Part shown: positions 43,532 to 54,500 of the stretch, piece after piece
Layout of the letters: every line of letters begins with the position of its first letter
How positions within the stretch are numbered: position 1 is the first letter of the stretch
DNA from: SIG607 sp045605385
GTDB lineage: Bacteria; Bacillota; Clostridia; Oscillospirales; Acutalibacteraceae
Direction: 5' to 3'
Length of the DNA: 64,000 nt
Assembly (NCBI GenBank): GCA_045605385.1
Contig: JAZUPW010000005.1
Span: 1-64,000, forward strand
The notes under the pieces: generated by a model
Database searches by the model: none
What the model was told of the DNA's origin: nothing
The model's input: the letters and a program-made list of their open reading frames with translations, nothing else
Program-made: the position numbers and the translations under genes

Positions 43532-44947
43532 ATGAGTTTAAAAAATGCAAAAAAAGTAGAAACAAATCGTTATGAGCTTGAAATAGTAATCGACGGCGCA
43601 ACATTTTCAAAAGCTGTTGACAATGCTATTCGCTCTCAGGGAAAAAAGATTACAATTCCCGGCTTCAGAAAAGGTAAAGCCCCTGTAAGTTTTATTGAAA
43701 AGTATTACGGCGCAGAAGCGTTCTTTGAAGAAGCTTTAAACAGTCTTTACGGTCCTGCCTTAGAAGAAGCAGCCAAAGAAGCAGGTGTTGAAATTGTTGA
43801 CGACAAGATGGATTTTGATCTTGTTTCCATAAGCAAGGAAGATGGCGTTAATTTCAAAGTTGTTCTTACTGTTGTTCCCGAGGTTGAAGTTGGCGAATAC
43901 AAGGGCTTAAAGGTAGAACGTAAAGCCGTTAAGGTTAGCAAGGCAGAAGTTGATGAAGCTGTTAACGCTATGGCAGAAAGAAATGCCCGTGTTGTTGCTG
44001 TTGAAGATCGCGCCGCCGAAAAGGATGACATCACCGTTATTGATTATGAAGGCTTTGTCGACGATAAGGCTTTTGATGGCGGAAAAGGTGAATCTTATTC
44101 CCTTACTTTAGGTTCTGGTCAGTTTATTCCGGGATTTGAAGATCAGATTATTGGCCACAACGCAGGCGAAGAATTTGACGTTAACGTTGAATTCCCAAAA
44201 GAGTATCATGCAGAAGAACTTGCAGGTAAACCTGCTGTATTTAAGGTAAAACTTCACGAAATTAAAAAGCGTGAACTTCCTGTTATTGATGACGAATTTG
44301 CTAAAGACGTAAGCGAATTTGATACTTTAAAAGAACTTCGTGCCGACATTAAGGCTAAGGCTCTTGAAAGAAAGCAGAAAGCAGCGGACGACGAAATGGA
44401 AACCGCTTTGCTTGAACAGGTTGTTGAAAGCATTAAAGGTGATATTCCTGAAGCAATGTATGAAAACCGCGTTAAGCAGAATGTAAGAGATTTTGATTAC
44501 CGTTTGCAGATGCAGGGTATGAATCTTGAAACTTATATGAAGTATACAGGCGCTACAATGGAAGAATTTAGCAAAACATTCCGTCCTCAGGCTGAAAAGC
44601 AGGTTAAAATGCGTCTTGCTCTTGAAGCTATTGTTAAAAAGGAAGGTTTTACTGTTACCGATTCAGAAGTGGACGAGCAGTATGAAAAGATGGCTAAGGA
44701 TTACAGCACCGATATTGAACAAATTAAGGCTGCTGTTCCCGCTGAAGAACTTAAGAAGGATATTGCTGTTCAGAAGGCTTTGGAACTGGTTAAAACAAGC
44801 GCAGTTATTGAAGAACCCGAAGCAAAAACTACTGAAAAGAAGCCTGCTGCTAAGAAGGCTGCTGAAAAAACTGCCGATTCCGAAAAGAAACCGGCTGCTA
44901 AAAAAACAACTACTAAAAAGGCTGCAGAAAAGAAAACTGAAGAATAA
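43532..44947 (+). CDS. tig: Trigger factor with a Lys/Ala-rich C-terminal tail
   Basis: The 471-residue ribosome-bound chaperone has the N-terminal ribosome-binding domain with the signature PGFRKGKAPVSFIEKYYG, the FKBP-type prolyl isomerase domain ('DIDYEGFVDDKAFDGGKG', 'SGQFIPGFEDQIIGHNAG') and the C-terminal chaperone domain. About 40 residues at the end are repeats of PAAKKAAEK type, basic and low in complexity, and are not part of the standard fold. The ATG at 43532 follows GTGGAGG; the in-frame ATG further upstream adds a hydrophobic stretch that is not conserved. It precedes clpP and clpX in the usual order. Confidence 0.96.
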   Translation: MSLKNAKKVETNRYELEIVIDGATFSKAVDNAIRSQGKKITIPGFRKGKAPVSFIEKYYGAEAFFEEALNSLYGPALEEAAKEAGVEIVDDKMDFDLVSISKEDGVNFKVVLTVVPEVEVGEYKGLKVERKAVKVSKAEVDEAVNAMAERNARVVAVEDRAAEKDDITVIDYEGFVDDKAFDGGKGESYSLTLGSGQFIPGFEDQIIGHNAGEEFDVNVEFPKEYHAEELAGKPAVFKVKLHEIKKRELPVIDDEFAKDVSEFDTLKELRADIKAKALERKQKAADDEMETALLEQVVESIKGDIPEAMYENRVKQNVRDFDYRLQMQGMNLETYMKYTGATMEEFSKTFRPQAEKQVKMRLALEAIVKKEGFTVTDSEVDEQYEKMAKDYSTDIEQIKAAVPAEELKKDIAVQKALELVKTSAVIEEPEAKTTEKKPAAKKAAEKTADSEKKPAAKKTTTKKAAEKKTEE

Positions 44948-45073
44948 TTTGTTTATAATTTCTTTTGTTTGTTCATAATCTTTTTTGTGGGAAGTTTAAA
45001 AGGCTGCGGGAAAAAGCTTTTGCTTTGCTCGTTGCCTTTTATTGCCTTTATTAATATTATTGGAGGTATAGTA

Positions 45074-45667
45074 ATGGAAAGAAATATGAATACAATTCCT
45101 TATGTTATTGAACAGACCAGCCGTGGTGAACGCTCTTACGATATTTTTTCGCGTTTGCTTAACGACCGAATTATTATGCTTAATGATCAGGTGGATAACA
45201 CATCGGCAAGTCTCATTATTGCTCAGATGCTTTACCTTGAAAGTCAAGACCCAGATAAAGATATTAATTTCTATATTAACAGCCCTGGTGGCAGCGTTTC
45301 AGCGGGTCTTGCTATCTACGATACAATGAAATATATTAAATGTGATGTTTCTACAATTTGTATGGGTATGGCTGCAAGTATGGGTGCGTTTTTACTTGCT
45401 GCAGGTACTAAAGGCAAACGTTATGCTTTGCCAAATGCCGAAGTAATGATTCATCAGCCTTCAGGCGGTGCTCAAGGACAGGCAAGTGATATATTAATTA
45501 ATGCAAAGCACATTGAACGTACAAGAGAAAACCTTAATAAAATGCTTGCCGAAGCAACAGGGAAGCCTCTTGAACAAATTGCTGTAGATACCGATCGCGA
45601 TTATTGGATGACGGCTGATGAAGCCAAAGATTACGGCATTGTAGATAAGGTTATTGTTAAAAGATAA
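45074..45667 (+). CDS. clpP: ATP-dependent Clp protease proteolytic subunit
   Basis: The 197-residue serine peptidase forms the tetradecameric chamber used by ClpX. The catalytic Ser102 is in GMAASMGAF and His127 in EVMIHQPSGG, with the Asp near 176. The start at 45074 follows GGAGG; the in-frame ATG upstream would add 35 unconserved residues. clpX follows after 14 bases. Confidence 0.97.
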   Translation: MERNMNTIPYVIEQTSRGERSYDIFSRLLNDRIIMLNDQVDNTSASLIIAQMLYLESQDPDKDINFYINSPGGSVSAGLAIYDTMKYIKCDVSTICMGMAASMGAFLLAAGTKGKRYALPNAEVMIHQPSGGAQGQASDILINAKHIERTRENLNKMLAEATGKPLEQIAVDTDRDYWMTADEAKDYGIVDKVIVKR

Positions 45668-45681
45668 GATAGGGGAATATA

Positions 45682-46935
45682 ATGTCTTCAAAAGATAACG
45701 ATAAGAAAACTACCGTAAGGTGTTCTTTTTGCGGCAAAACACAGGATGATGTTATTCGTTTAATAGAAGGTCCGGGTGTTTATATTTGTGATAATTGTAT
45801 TAGTTTCTGTAACTCATTGCTTTTTGGCGATGAGTCAGAACCCGTTAAAAAGAACTCTAAAAAGAAAAACGAACAAGAGTTTGTTTTGCTGAAACCTGCT
45901 GAAATTAAGCAAAAACTTGATGAGTATGTTATAGGTCAGGAAGATGCAAAGAAAACCCTTTCGGTGGCTGTTTATAACCACTATAAAAGAGTATATAAAG
46001 CGGTTGATAACAGCGTTGAACTTGCTAAAAGTAACGTTTTAATGTTGGGTCCTACCGGCGTTGGTAAAACGTTATTGGCTCAAACACTTGCAAAGGTGCT
46101 TGACGTGCCGATAGCCATAACCGATGCTACAACCTTGACCGAAGCAGGTTATGTCGGTGAAGATGTTGAAAACATTTTACTTCGCCTTATTCAGGCTGCC
46201 GATTTCGACGTAGAACGTGCTCAGCGCGGTATTATTTATATTGATGAAATTGATAAAATTGCCCGTAAAAGCGAAAACACATCTATCACAAGAGACGTAA
46301 GTGGTGAAGGTGTTCAACAGGCGTTGCTTAAAATTTTAGAAGGTACGGTTGCAAACGTGCCTCCTCAGGGTGGCAGAAAACATCCGCAACAAGAATTTAT
46401 TCAAATAGATACCACAAATATTTTATTTATTTGTGCAGGTGCTTTTGACGGAATTGATAAGGTTATTGAGCGCCGTATAGGCGGCAGTAGTCTTGGCTTT
46501 GGTGCGCAGGTTCGTTCCCCTAAATCAATCGAAGCACAGGCATTAAGTGAAGTGGCAACGCACCAAGACCTTGTTAAGTTTGGTATGATTCCCGAACTTG
46601 TGGGCAGACTTCCCGTTATTACTGCGTTACAAAGTATGGATAAAGAAACCCTTATTCGCATTATGACCGAACCTAAGAATTCGGTTATAAAACAGTATAA
46701 AGCTTTGTTTGCGCTTGATGACGTTGAACTTGAGTTCGAAAGTTCTGCGCTTGAACGTATTGCAGAACTTACCATTGAACGAAAAACAGGCGCAAGAGGT
46801 CTGCGTTCTATTATTGAAGCGACTTTACAGAATCTTATGTTTGAAATTCCTTCTCAGGATAATGTTAAAAAAATTGTTATTACTAATAAAACTGTTGACG
46901 GCGGAAATGCCGATATAGTAAAAAAAGTATCTTAA
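45682..46935 (+). CDS. clpX: ATP-dependent Clp protease ATP-binding subunit ClpX
   Basis: The 417-residue AAA+ unfoldase has the N-terminal zinc-binding domain (CSFCGKTQDD, 'VYICDNCISFC'), Walker A GPTGVGKT, Walker B IIYIDEIDKI and the 'RIGGSSLGFGA' loop region. It is in an operon with tig and clpP, and a terminator ends the unit. Confidence 0.97.
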   Translation: MSSKDNDKKTTVRCSFCGKTQDDVIRLIEGPGVYICDNCISFCNSLLFGDESEPVKKNSKKKNEQEFVLLKPAEIKQKLDEYVIGQEDAKKTLSVAVYNHYKRVYKAVDNSVELAKSNVLMLGPTGVGKTLLAQTLAKVLDVPIAITDATTLTEAGYVGEDVENILLRLIQAADFDVERAQRGIIYIDEIDKIARKSENTSITRDVSGEGVQQALLKILEGTVANVPPQGGRKHPQQEFIQIDTTNILFICAGAFDGIDKVIERRIGGSSLGFGAQVRSPKSIEAQALSEVATHQDLVKFGMIPELVGRLPVITALQSMDKETLIRIMTEPKNSVIKQYKALFALDDVELEFESSALERIAELTIERKTGARGLRSIIEATLQNLMFEIPSQDNVKKIVITNKTVDGGNADIVKKVS

Positions 46936-46941
46936 ATATTT

Positions 46942-46991
46942 AACAGAAAACTGCTCAGGTTAATTTATTCTGGGCTAGTTTTCTGTTTTTT
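46942..46991 (+). terminator. Intrinsic terminator after clpX
   Basis: An 11-bp stem AACAGAAAACT/AGTTTTCTGTT with a long loop is followed by TTTTTT. Confidence 0.8.
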
Positions 46992-47098
46992 ATTGTACAA
47001 AAGTATTTTTTGTGCAAAAATTTTCCTTTTATCCATTGACTATTTTGCTTTTTTGGGTTTTAATTAATATGTATTATCTTAATATTGGAGGTAACGTT

Positions 47099-49417
47099 TT
47101 GGAAAGAATAGTAAAAATTAACGATGACTGGCGTTTTCATCTTGGTGATATAGCTGAAGAACGTCCTACCGCTAAAACTATTGTCTATGCAACGGCAAAA
47201 ACTTGCCGTAAAGGTATTGGTCCCGCTTCTTTAGGCGTTAAAGATGACCCCGATGCGTGGTTTAGCGAAAGCGGTTGGGAAAAAGTACAAATTCCCCACG
47301 ATTACATAGTAAAACAAGACTTTGACCGTAAACTAAACTGGACGTTGGGTTTTATGGATAACCCTAATGCCTGGTATAGAAAGCATTTAAGCTTCGATGA
47401 AGAATATAAAGATAAAAGAGTTACTTTGTATTTTGAAGGTGTTGCAACTAAAGCAACTGTTTATTTTAACGGTTGTCTTTTAAAACACAGTTTTACCGCT
47501 TTTACTCCTTTTGAAGTAGATATTACCGATTATATTAATTTTGAAGGCGACAACGTACTTGCCGTATATGTAGATGCTACTGAATACGAAGGTTGGTGGT
47601 ATCAGGGGGCTGGTATATACCGAAACGTTTATTTAAAGGTTACCGACAGAATTTGTATTGATTTGTACGGTGTTTATGCAAAACCCGAAAAATTAAGCGA
47701 TAATCTTTGGCAGGTAAAGTTTGAAACAACTGTTCGTAATGAAAATTATATAGGCAAAGCAAAACGTGTTACTGCGGTAAGTAAAATTTTCGATGCATTT
47801 GGTAATGAAGTTGCCGCTGCACAGGGAAGCGGTTTAGTTTCTTCAAAAGGAGTTAACACCATTTGCTACACCGCACAAGTTACTTCCCCTGAACTTTGGG
47901 ATATTGATTCTCCTAATCTTTATACCGTTAAAACCGACATACTTAAAAACGGTAAAGTGTGCGATAGCGAAGATGTTCGCATTGGTTTCAGAACTGCATA
48001 TTGTGACCCAAATAAGGGCTTTTTCTTAAATGATAAACCCGTTAAAATTAAGGGCGTATGTGTTCATCAGGACTTTGGTCTTACAGGTCTTGCTGTGCCG
48101 GATAACATCCATCAATACAAAGTAAAACTTGTTAAGGAAATGGGTGCAAACGGATTCAGATGCAGCCATTATATGAACGCGGCTGCTGTAATGGACGCTT
48201 TAGATGAAAACGGCATCATTACAATGGCAGAAACTCGTTGGTTCGAATCTAGCGATGAGGGATTGGCTCAACTTGAAGCATTGGTTAAACGTGATAGAAA
48301 TCATCCCTGTGTTTTCTTCTGGTCTATTGGTAATGAAGAAAAGAATATTGTTCATGAATACGGCAGAAGAATTTTCCGTTCTATGAGAGCGTTGGTTAAA
48401 AAGTTAGATAGCGAACGTTTTGTTATGTCTTCGGTTGATTCTCCACGAAATTGCATTATTTATGATGACTGTGATGTTATTGGTGTTAACTATAATCTTC
48501 GACATTATGCTGAACTTCGTGAAAAATACCCAGATAAGGCGTTTATTGCTTCGGAATATGCCGCTGCAGGAACAACAAGAGGTCATTATTTTGATGTTGA
48601 TTCCGTTCAAGGTTATGTTACTGCATATGACATTGACGGTCAGTATTTCAATTCTCCAGGCAGAGAAAATTCGTGGCAGTTCTTCTGTGAACATGAATGG
48701 ATAATGGGCGGATACCAATGGACCGGTCTTGAATACCGCGGAGAGGCTCCTTGGCCGAGAATTTGTTCACAGTCGGGTGCGATTGATTTGTTTATGCAGA
48801 AAAAGGATGCTTTTTATCAGAACCTTTCGCATTGGGGAGAACAACCAATGGTTCATTTGCTTCCGCACTGGAACTTTACGGGGTTAGAGGGCGAGAATAT
48901 AGCGGTTTGGGCTTATACTAACTGTGAAGAGGTTGAATTGTTCTTAAACGGAAAGAGTCTTGGCAGAAAAATTTTGAAAAAATACTCACACGGAAGCTGG
49001 AATGTTCCTTACGAAAAGGGAGAATTAAAAGTAATTGGTTATAATAACGGTAAGGCTGTTTGTGAAGATGTTAAGACTACAACGGGAGAACCTGTTGCAC
49101 TTAAATTAAGACTTGAAAATGATAATGCTAAGTGTAAAGGTGATATTGCTGTTTTTACTTGTTATGCCGTGGATAAAGACGGTAATGCAGTGCCTGATGC
49201 AAGTGAATTTGTTAATTTCTTTACCAATAACAAATGTGATGTTATAGGTACAGGCTCTGATATTTCCGACCATAACCCAGTTTGGTTACCGTCAAGAAAA
49301 ATGCGAGCAGGAACAATTACCGTTGCTGTTAAACTTAATGATAAAGAGAACGATGAAATTAAACTTTATGCAAAAGGCGATACCCTTGGTAATGCCGTAA
49401 TTTCAGTAAAACTATAA
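47099..49417 (+). CDS. Glycoside hydrolase family 2 protein (beta-galactosidase-like)
   Basis: The 772-residue enzyme has the GH2 order: sugar-binding N-terminal domain, an Ig-like domain, a TIM barrel (with FFWSIGNEE holding the acid/base Glu and a later FIASEYAAAG holding the likely nucleophile Glu) and C-terminal DUF4982/Ig-like parts. No signal peptide is visible, so it probably acts in the cytoplasm on imported oligosaccharides. The TTG start at 47099 follows GGAGG; an upstream ATG at 47012 adds a hydrophobic stretch without a site. No sugar transporter is next to it, so the exact substrate is not known. Confidence 0.88.
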   Translation: MERIVKINDDWRFHLGDIAEERPTAKTIVYATAKTCRKGIGPASLGVKDDPDAWFSESGWEKVQIPHDYIVKQDFDRKLNWTLGFMDNPNAWYRKHLSFDEEYKDKRVTLYFEGVATKATVYFNGCLLKHSFTAFTPFEVDITDYINFEGDNVLAVYVDATEYEGWWYQGAGIYRNVYLKVTDRICIDLYGVYAKPEKLSDNLWQVKFETTVRNENYIGKAKRVTAVSKIFDAFGNEVAAAQGSGLVSSKGVNTICYTAQVTSPELWDIDSPNLYTVKTDILKNGKVCDSEDVRIGFRTAYCDPNKGFFLNDKPVKIKGVCVHQDFGLTGLAVPDNIHQYKVKLVKEMGANGFRCSHYMNAAAVMDALDENGIITMAETRWFESSDEGLAQLEALVKRDRNHPCVFFWSIGNEEKNIVHEYGRRIFRSMRALVKKLDSERFVMSSVDSPRNCIIYDDCDVIGVNYNLRHYAELREKYPDKAFIASEYAAAGTTRGHYFDVDSVQGYVTAYDIDGQYFNSPGRENSWQFFCEHEWIMGGYQWTGLEYRGEAPWPRICSQSGAIDLFMQKKDAFYQNLSHWGEQPMVHLLPHWNFTGLEGENIAVWAYTNCEEVELFLNGKSLGRKILKKYSHGSWNVPYEKGELKVIGYNNGKAVCEDVKTTTGEPVALKLRLENDNAKCKGDIAVFTCYAVDKDGNAVPDASEFVNFFTNNKCDVIGTGSDISDHNPVWLPSRKMRAGTITVAVKLNDKENDEIKLYAKGDTLGNAVISVKL

Positions 49418-49422
49418 TTTAG

Positions 49423-49450
49423 AAAAGAGCCGTTATTTCGGCTCTTTTTA
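49423..49450 (+). terminator. Intrinsic terminator after the GH2 gene
   Basis: A 10-bp stem AAAAGAGCCG/CGGCTCTTTT with a six-base loop is followed by T residues. Confidence 0.88.
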
Positions 49451-49452
49451 AT

Positions 49453-49481
49453 TTGACAATATACAAATTTTGGTGTAAAAT
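49453..49481 (+). promoter_or_regulatory. Sigma-A promoter for pncB
   Basis: TTGACA and TAAAAT are separated by 17 bases, 20 bases before the start. Confidence 0.8.
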
Positions 49482-49501
49482 ATTTTGAAGGAGTGATTGA
49501 T

Positions 49502-50956
49502 ATGGATAATCGGAATTTAAGTATGTTAATGGACCTTTATGAAATGACAATGGCAAACGGTGTGTTGGGAACAAAAATGCAGAACACAACCGCTTATTTT
49601 GATATGTTTTTCCGCCGTATTCCCGATGAAGGCGGCTATGCTATTATGGCAGGTCTTGAACAGCTTATTGATTACCTTAATAACTTGTCTTTTTCAAGCG
49701 ATGACATTAAATATTTAGAATCTCTTAATTTGTTTTCTGAAGACTTTCTTACGTTTTTGCGCGATTTTAAATTTGAGTGTGACGTTTGGGCAGTTCCTGA
49801 AGGTACACCGATTTTTCCAAGAGAACCCATTATAACCGTAAGAGGTCCCATTATGCAGGCTTTTTTGGTTGAAACAATGGTTTTGCTTACAATTAACCAT
49901 CAGTCACTTATTGCAACGAAGGCTAACAGAATTGTACACGCTGCGCAAGGCAGACCCGTGCTTGAGTTTGGTTCACGCCGTGCGCACGGATATGATGCCG
50001 CAATTTATGGCGCCCGTGCCGCAATTATCGGCGGTTGCAGCGGTACTGCTTGTGTTAAATCGGCAAAAGATTTCGGTGTTAAAGCATCGGGTACAATGGC
50101 GCATAGTTGGGTGCAACTTTTTGATACCGAATACGATGCCTTTAAGGCTTACGCAGTAAAATATCCAAACAGTACTGTTTTATTGGTTGATACCTATAAT
50201 GTTCTGAAATCGGGTATTCCAAATGCAATTAAGGTTTTTGATGAAGTCTTAAAACCACTTGGCTGCCGTCCCGTTGGTATTAGAATTGATAGCGGTGATA
50301 TTACTTATATCACTAAAAAAGCAAGAAAAATGCTTGATGATGCTGGGTATCCGGATTGCAAAATTGTTGTTTCAAACTCGTTGGATGAATATTTAATTCG
50401 CGATATGTTAATGCAAGGCGCACAAGTAGATACTTTTGGAGTAGGTGAACGCTTAATTACTGCTTCAAGTGAAGCTGTGTTTGGCGGCGTATATAAACTT
50501 GTGGCTGTTGAACTTGATGACGGAACTGTTATTCCTAAAATAAAAATTAGCGAAAACACGGCAAAAATTACTGTGCCAGGCATAAAAATTCCTTGGAGAC
50601 TGTTTGATAAAGAAACGGGAAAATGTATTGCCGACGTAATGACTTTGAATGATGAAAAAATTGATGACAGCGTTCCTTATGAAATTTTTCATCCTGAATA
50701 TACTTGGAAACGCAAAATTGTTGATAATTTTGTTGTTAAAAAACTTCAGGTTAAGATATTTGAAAAAGGAGAACAGGTTTATAATTGTCCTTCTGTTAGC
50801 GAGATTGCACAGTATTGCAAAGAGCAGGTTGATTTGCTTTGGGACGAAGTTAAACGTTTTGAAAAACCACACGCCTATTACGTTGATCTCTCGCAAAAAC
50901 TTTGGGATCAGCGTCAGGAATTATTAAACGGACATTCTTATAAAGGAGAAAAATAA
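49502..50956 (+). CDS. pncB: Nicotinate phosphoribosyltransferase
   Basis: The 484-residue enzyme makes nicotinate mononucleotide from nicotinate and PRPP in NAD salvage. It has 'LSMLMDLYEMTMANG' near the start, EFGSRRAHGYDAAIYGARAA, 'GTMAHSWVQLF' and the PRPP-site segment GIRIDSGDITYI, all typical. The ATG at 49502 follows GAAGGAG. A lipoprotein and the giant LRR gene follow on the same strand with short gaps. Confidence 0.95.
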   Translation: MDNRNLSMLMDLYEMTMANGVLGTKMQNTTAYFDMFFRRIPDEGGYAIMAGLEQLIDYLNNLSFSSDDIKYLESLNLFSEDFLTFLRDFKFECDVWAVPEGTPIFPREPIITVRGPIMQAFLVETMVLLTINHQSLIATKANRIVHAAQGRPVLEFGSRRAHGYDAAIYGARAAIIGGCSGTACVKSAKDFGVKASGTMAHSWVQLFDTEYDAFKAYAVKYPNSTVLLVDTYNVLKSGIPNAIKVFDEVLKPLGCRPVGIRIDSGDITYITKKARKMLDDAGYPDCKIVVSNSLDEYLIRDMLMQGAQVDTFGVGERLITASSEAVFGGVYKLVAVELDDGTVIPKIKISENTAKITVPGIKIPWRLFDKETGKCIADVMTLNDEKIDDSVPYEIFHPEYTWKRKIVDNFVVKKLQVKIFEKGEQVYNCPSVSEIAQYCKEQVDLLWDEVKRFEKPHAYYVDLSQKLWDQRQELLNGHSYKGEK

Positions 50957-50957
50957 T

Positions 50958-51566
50958 ATGAAGCGTTATATTGCTGTTTTACTTGCTGTACTTACTTTGT
51001 TTTGTTTTTGCAGTTGTGGGGACAATTCTCATAATATTTCGGATGATGATTTAAGTTCTGATATTATGTATTATTTAAGTTTAGGAAAAATTAAAGAGGC
51101 AGATTTTGCACTTGGTACAACTCCTGAAGAAATTGATAATGCAAAACTTGAGCCTTCGCACGAAATTGGCGGAGATGCAAACGTAGGTGATGAGCATAAT
51201 CACGAACAGGGTGTAGTTAAAGAAGAAGGAATGGTTAGTTATCACTACACTTACGGTCCTTTCCAGTACTACTATAATAAAGGCAAAGAAGATAAAGGTG
51301 TTTCCTTTATTGTAAGTTTAGATAAGGCGTACGGCTTTACCGTTGGAATTACTTCCAAGTTTGAAATTGAAAATGCTTTAAGCAATTTAGAACCCGAAAA
51401 GCGCAAAGCCAAAAGCGATGATTTCTTCTTTATGGTTGTTGAAATTGAAGATTGTGAAATGCTAATATATGAATACGAAAAATATACACTTTCGTTCTAC
51501 TTTAAAGATGATATTTTAATTTGCACAACACTTCAAAACAGTGAAGAGTGGTCGCTTAAAGGTTAA
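50958..51566 (+). CDS. Putative lipoprotein of unknown function
   Basis: The 202-residue product has a short signal peptide with a lipobox-like end (FCFCSCG), so a Cys near residue 20 is probably acylated. The remainder is acidic and contains a His-rich patch (GDEHNHEQG), then a YHYTYGPFQYYY segment. No domain is recognised. It starts two bases after the pncB stop and lies 31 bases before the LRR-dockerin gene, so it may share that gene's surface role. Confidence 0.75.
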   Translation: MKRYIAVLLAVLTLFCFCSCGDNSHNISDDDLSSDIMYYLSLGKIKEADFALGTTPEEIDNAKLEPSHEIGGDANVGDEHNHEQGVVKEEGMVSYHYTYGPFQYYYNKGKEDKGVSFIVSLDKAYGFTVGITSKFEIENALSNLEPEKRKAKSDDFFFMVVEIEDCEMLIYEYEKYTLSFYFKDDILICTTLQNSEEWSLKG

Positions 51567-51597
51567 TTTTATTTTTGCGTGTTAGGAGAGAGCAATT

Positions 51598-54500
51598 ATG
51601 TCTAGAATTATTAAGTTTTTGGCTTCAATAATGGTTTTGCTAATGATTTTAACTTCTGTTCCTGCCGTTAGCGTATCGGCTTTAGCGGATGAAATTCAAA
51701 ATTTGTCGGTTAACGCTAACGCTTTGCCGTATGGTGTTATTTTGAATGAATATGATGATACAACAAGAGCGCAGTGGATTCATAACCTTGTTGTTGTGTT
51801 TGAAATTGAACAGGAAGATTATCTTTTGCCCGATAATTATTACGCAGATATTGATGAAGAACACGAATTTTTCAGGGATATTTTACTTGCAGTTGATTGC
51901 GGTATAATTGAACTTGAAGAAGGTGAAATGTTTTATCCCGATAGTTCGCTTACACGTGACTTTGCTGTAAGTACTTTGAATTTCTGCCTTGGATATCAAT
52001 TAGGTGAAGATATAGTTTATACTTTTTCAGATGCGGCTGATTGCTTTGATGCAGTTAGTGCGCAAATTGCCATTAACCGTGGTTGGGTTAACCTTGTTAA
52101 CGGTGCCTTTGTGCCAAGTAAAAAATTAACCTACAATGAAGCGGTATTGATGCTTAACGATGCTAATAATACTGTTAATACAGATGCAATTGACCCCGAT
52201 TATGAAAGTTCTTATGATTTTTTAAGTGACGTTAAGGTTGTTCCAAGTGACATAGTTGCAACAAAGGATGAAGACGGACTTGTACATATTGTTGATTGTC
52301 CGATTGATATTAACGTTAACGATAAATTTGCTGTTTATTTTAACGGTATCCCTTGTGTTTACACTGCAGAAGCCGTAGAAGTAACAGATTATGAAACCAT
52401 TATTTTCTGTGTTGATACAGAATACGAAGATGCTTTTTCTGCCGTTGATGCTGAAGGAGTTTTAGATTTTGATTCTTTTGAGTTTATAGCCGAAGATGGC
52501 ATTCAAATGGAAATTGTTGAAGATGTTTCTCCAATTTCAACCTTTGACACCAAGAAATTAAAAACAATTAAAATACCTGTACCGCTTTCTATGGGTGGTG
52601 TTGACGCTAACATTGACGTTACAATTAAGAAACCGCAGATTGAGTATTACGTTAAAAACGATAAGGTTAAGGTTGCTTTAAGCGGTGATTATGATGTTGA
52701 ATACAGTGCCGAAGTGAATATGTTGGAAGCGGGCGGATTAGATAAAAGTATTCCGTTGTTCGCTTGTAACGTGTTAGGTGTTGGTACCTTTAAAATTTCA
52801 ATTGACGTAGATTTTACTGCCAAGGCAGGTGGTTTTATAAAGGGACATTTTGTTGCAGGAATTGAATGTGAAAAGGATAAGAGCATCCGTGCAATTAAAA
52901 GTTTTTCAAAGAAAGATTGTTATGATGAACTTGAAGGCGCAACAAAAATATCTTTAAAAGCATCTTTAAGCACTACTGATCTTCCTTGCGTTTCTGCAAG
53001 TATTTATGCCGCAGTAGGTTATAAATCAAGCGTTAACAAAAAGATATATAACGATTCCGATAAACCACACGTTTGTGAACATAGAAAAGCCTATATTTTT
53101 GCAGACTACGGTTTTACAGCGTCTATTCAAATAGGAATATGGAAACAATCTGAAAAATTTTCCACCGACGTTTTTAATGAATTTAACAGTCCCGTAAGAA
53201 CTGTGGCGCACTATGAAGATGATAAACTTGTTAGTGAATGCACGCGTGATAAATCTTACTTTAAGTATTATTCAAAATATAACTCCCGTTGGTACGGCGG
53301 AAGCAGGGGATATGGCTTAGCGGCTGACGGCTCTACTGTTCCTTTGTTTGATTACGAAATTAATGATAGTGATCAAATTGTAATTACAGGCTATAACGGC
53401 AATTCAAATTACATAAATATTCCTGAAGAAATAGATGGTAAAAAGGTAGTAACCATAGGCAATTCTGCATTTGGATATCGTGACGTTATAAGTGTTTCTA
53501 TTCCAAATACTGTAACTGAAATTGAAAGTTGGGCTTTTGCTAACTGTCCTAATCTTAGAACCGTTAAATTCTCTAACGCTTTAAGTAAAATCGGCGCATG
53601 TGCGTTTTATGAATGTTTTGCGCTAAATAACGTAGTTTTACCGTCTTCCCTTAAGGAAATTGGTTCGGGTAGTTTTGGTAACTGTATTTCAATAAGAAGT
53701 ATTAATATTCCAAAAAATCTTTCTACATATAGCGGTGGCGTGTTTGGCGGACCGTTTTATGGTTGTGTTAATTTAAAAACGGTTGATTTTGAAGATAATA
53801 TAACCGAAATTCTGCCTTACCTTTTTGAAGGATGCGGAATTGAAGAAATAATTATTCCCGATACTGTAACTAAAATTGGTTATCATTCTTTCGGCAGTTG
53901 TGAATTACTTGAAAACATAGACTTCTCAGAAAATCTTGACGTTATTGAAAACCGCGCTTTTGAAAACTGTACGGCACTTACAAAAGTTGAATTTCCTGAA
54001 TATTTTACCCAAACACAGGGTGCTGTTTTCTTAAATTGTACTGCCCTTACTGAGGCGTTTATCCCGAAGAGTTTAGCAAATTCAAATAAAGGCTATACCG
54101 ATACTGACGGCGGTATGTTTGCTGGCTGTTCGTCTTTAAATAACATTATCCTTGATGAAGGAATTAAAATTATTCCCGATTTCATTTATAATAATTGTAC
54201 CGGTATTACCGATGTAGTTTTGCCCGAAACTGTAAAAGAAATTGAGGACAACGCATTTGCAGACTGTAATAATTTAAAAACTATTAAACTTCCAAGCGGA
54301 ATTACGCAAATTGGTACTGACACGTTTTGTAAATGTACTTCTCTTAGTGAAATAGAAATTCCTGAAGGTGTTATATTAATTGGTCACTATGCGTTTACCG
54401 AGTGCACCTCACTTGAAAAAGTTAAGTTACCTCAATCTCTTGAAAAAATTTACACAGAAGCTTTTTATCACTGTTCTTCATTAAAAGAAATTGAAATTCC

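Noticed and set aside
44969..45073. N-terminal extension of clpP with a membrane helix
   Set aside because: The ATG at 45074 has the GGAGG site and begins with the conserved ClpP sequence; the extension is untranslated spacer.
47012..47098. Signal peptide for the GH2 enzyme
   Set aside because: The hydrophobic stretch lies before the TTG that carries the GGAGG site. The upstream ATG has no site, so export is not supported.
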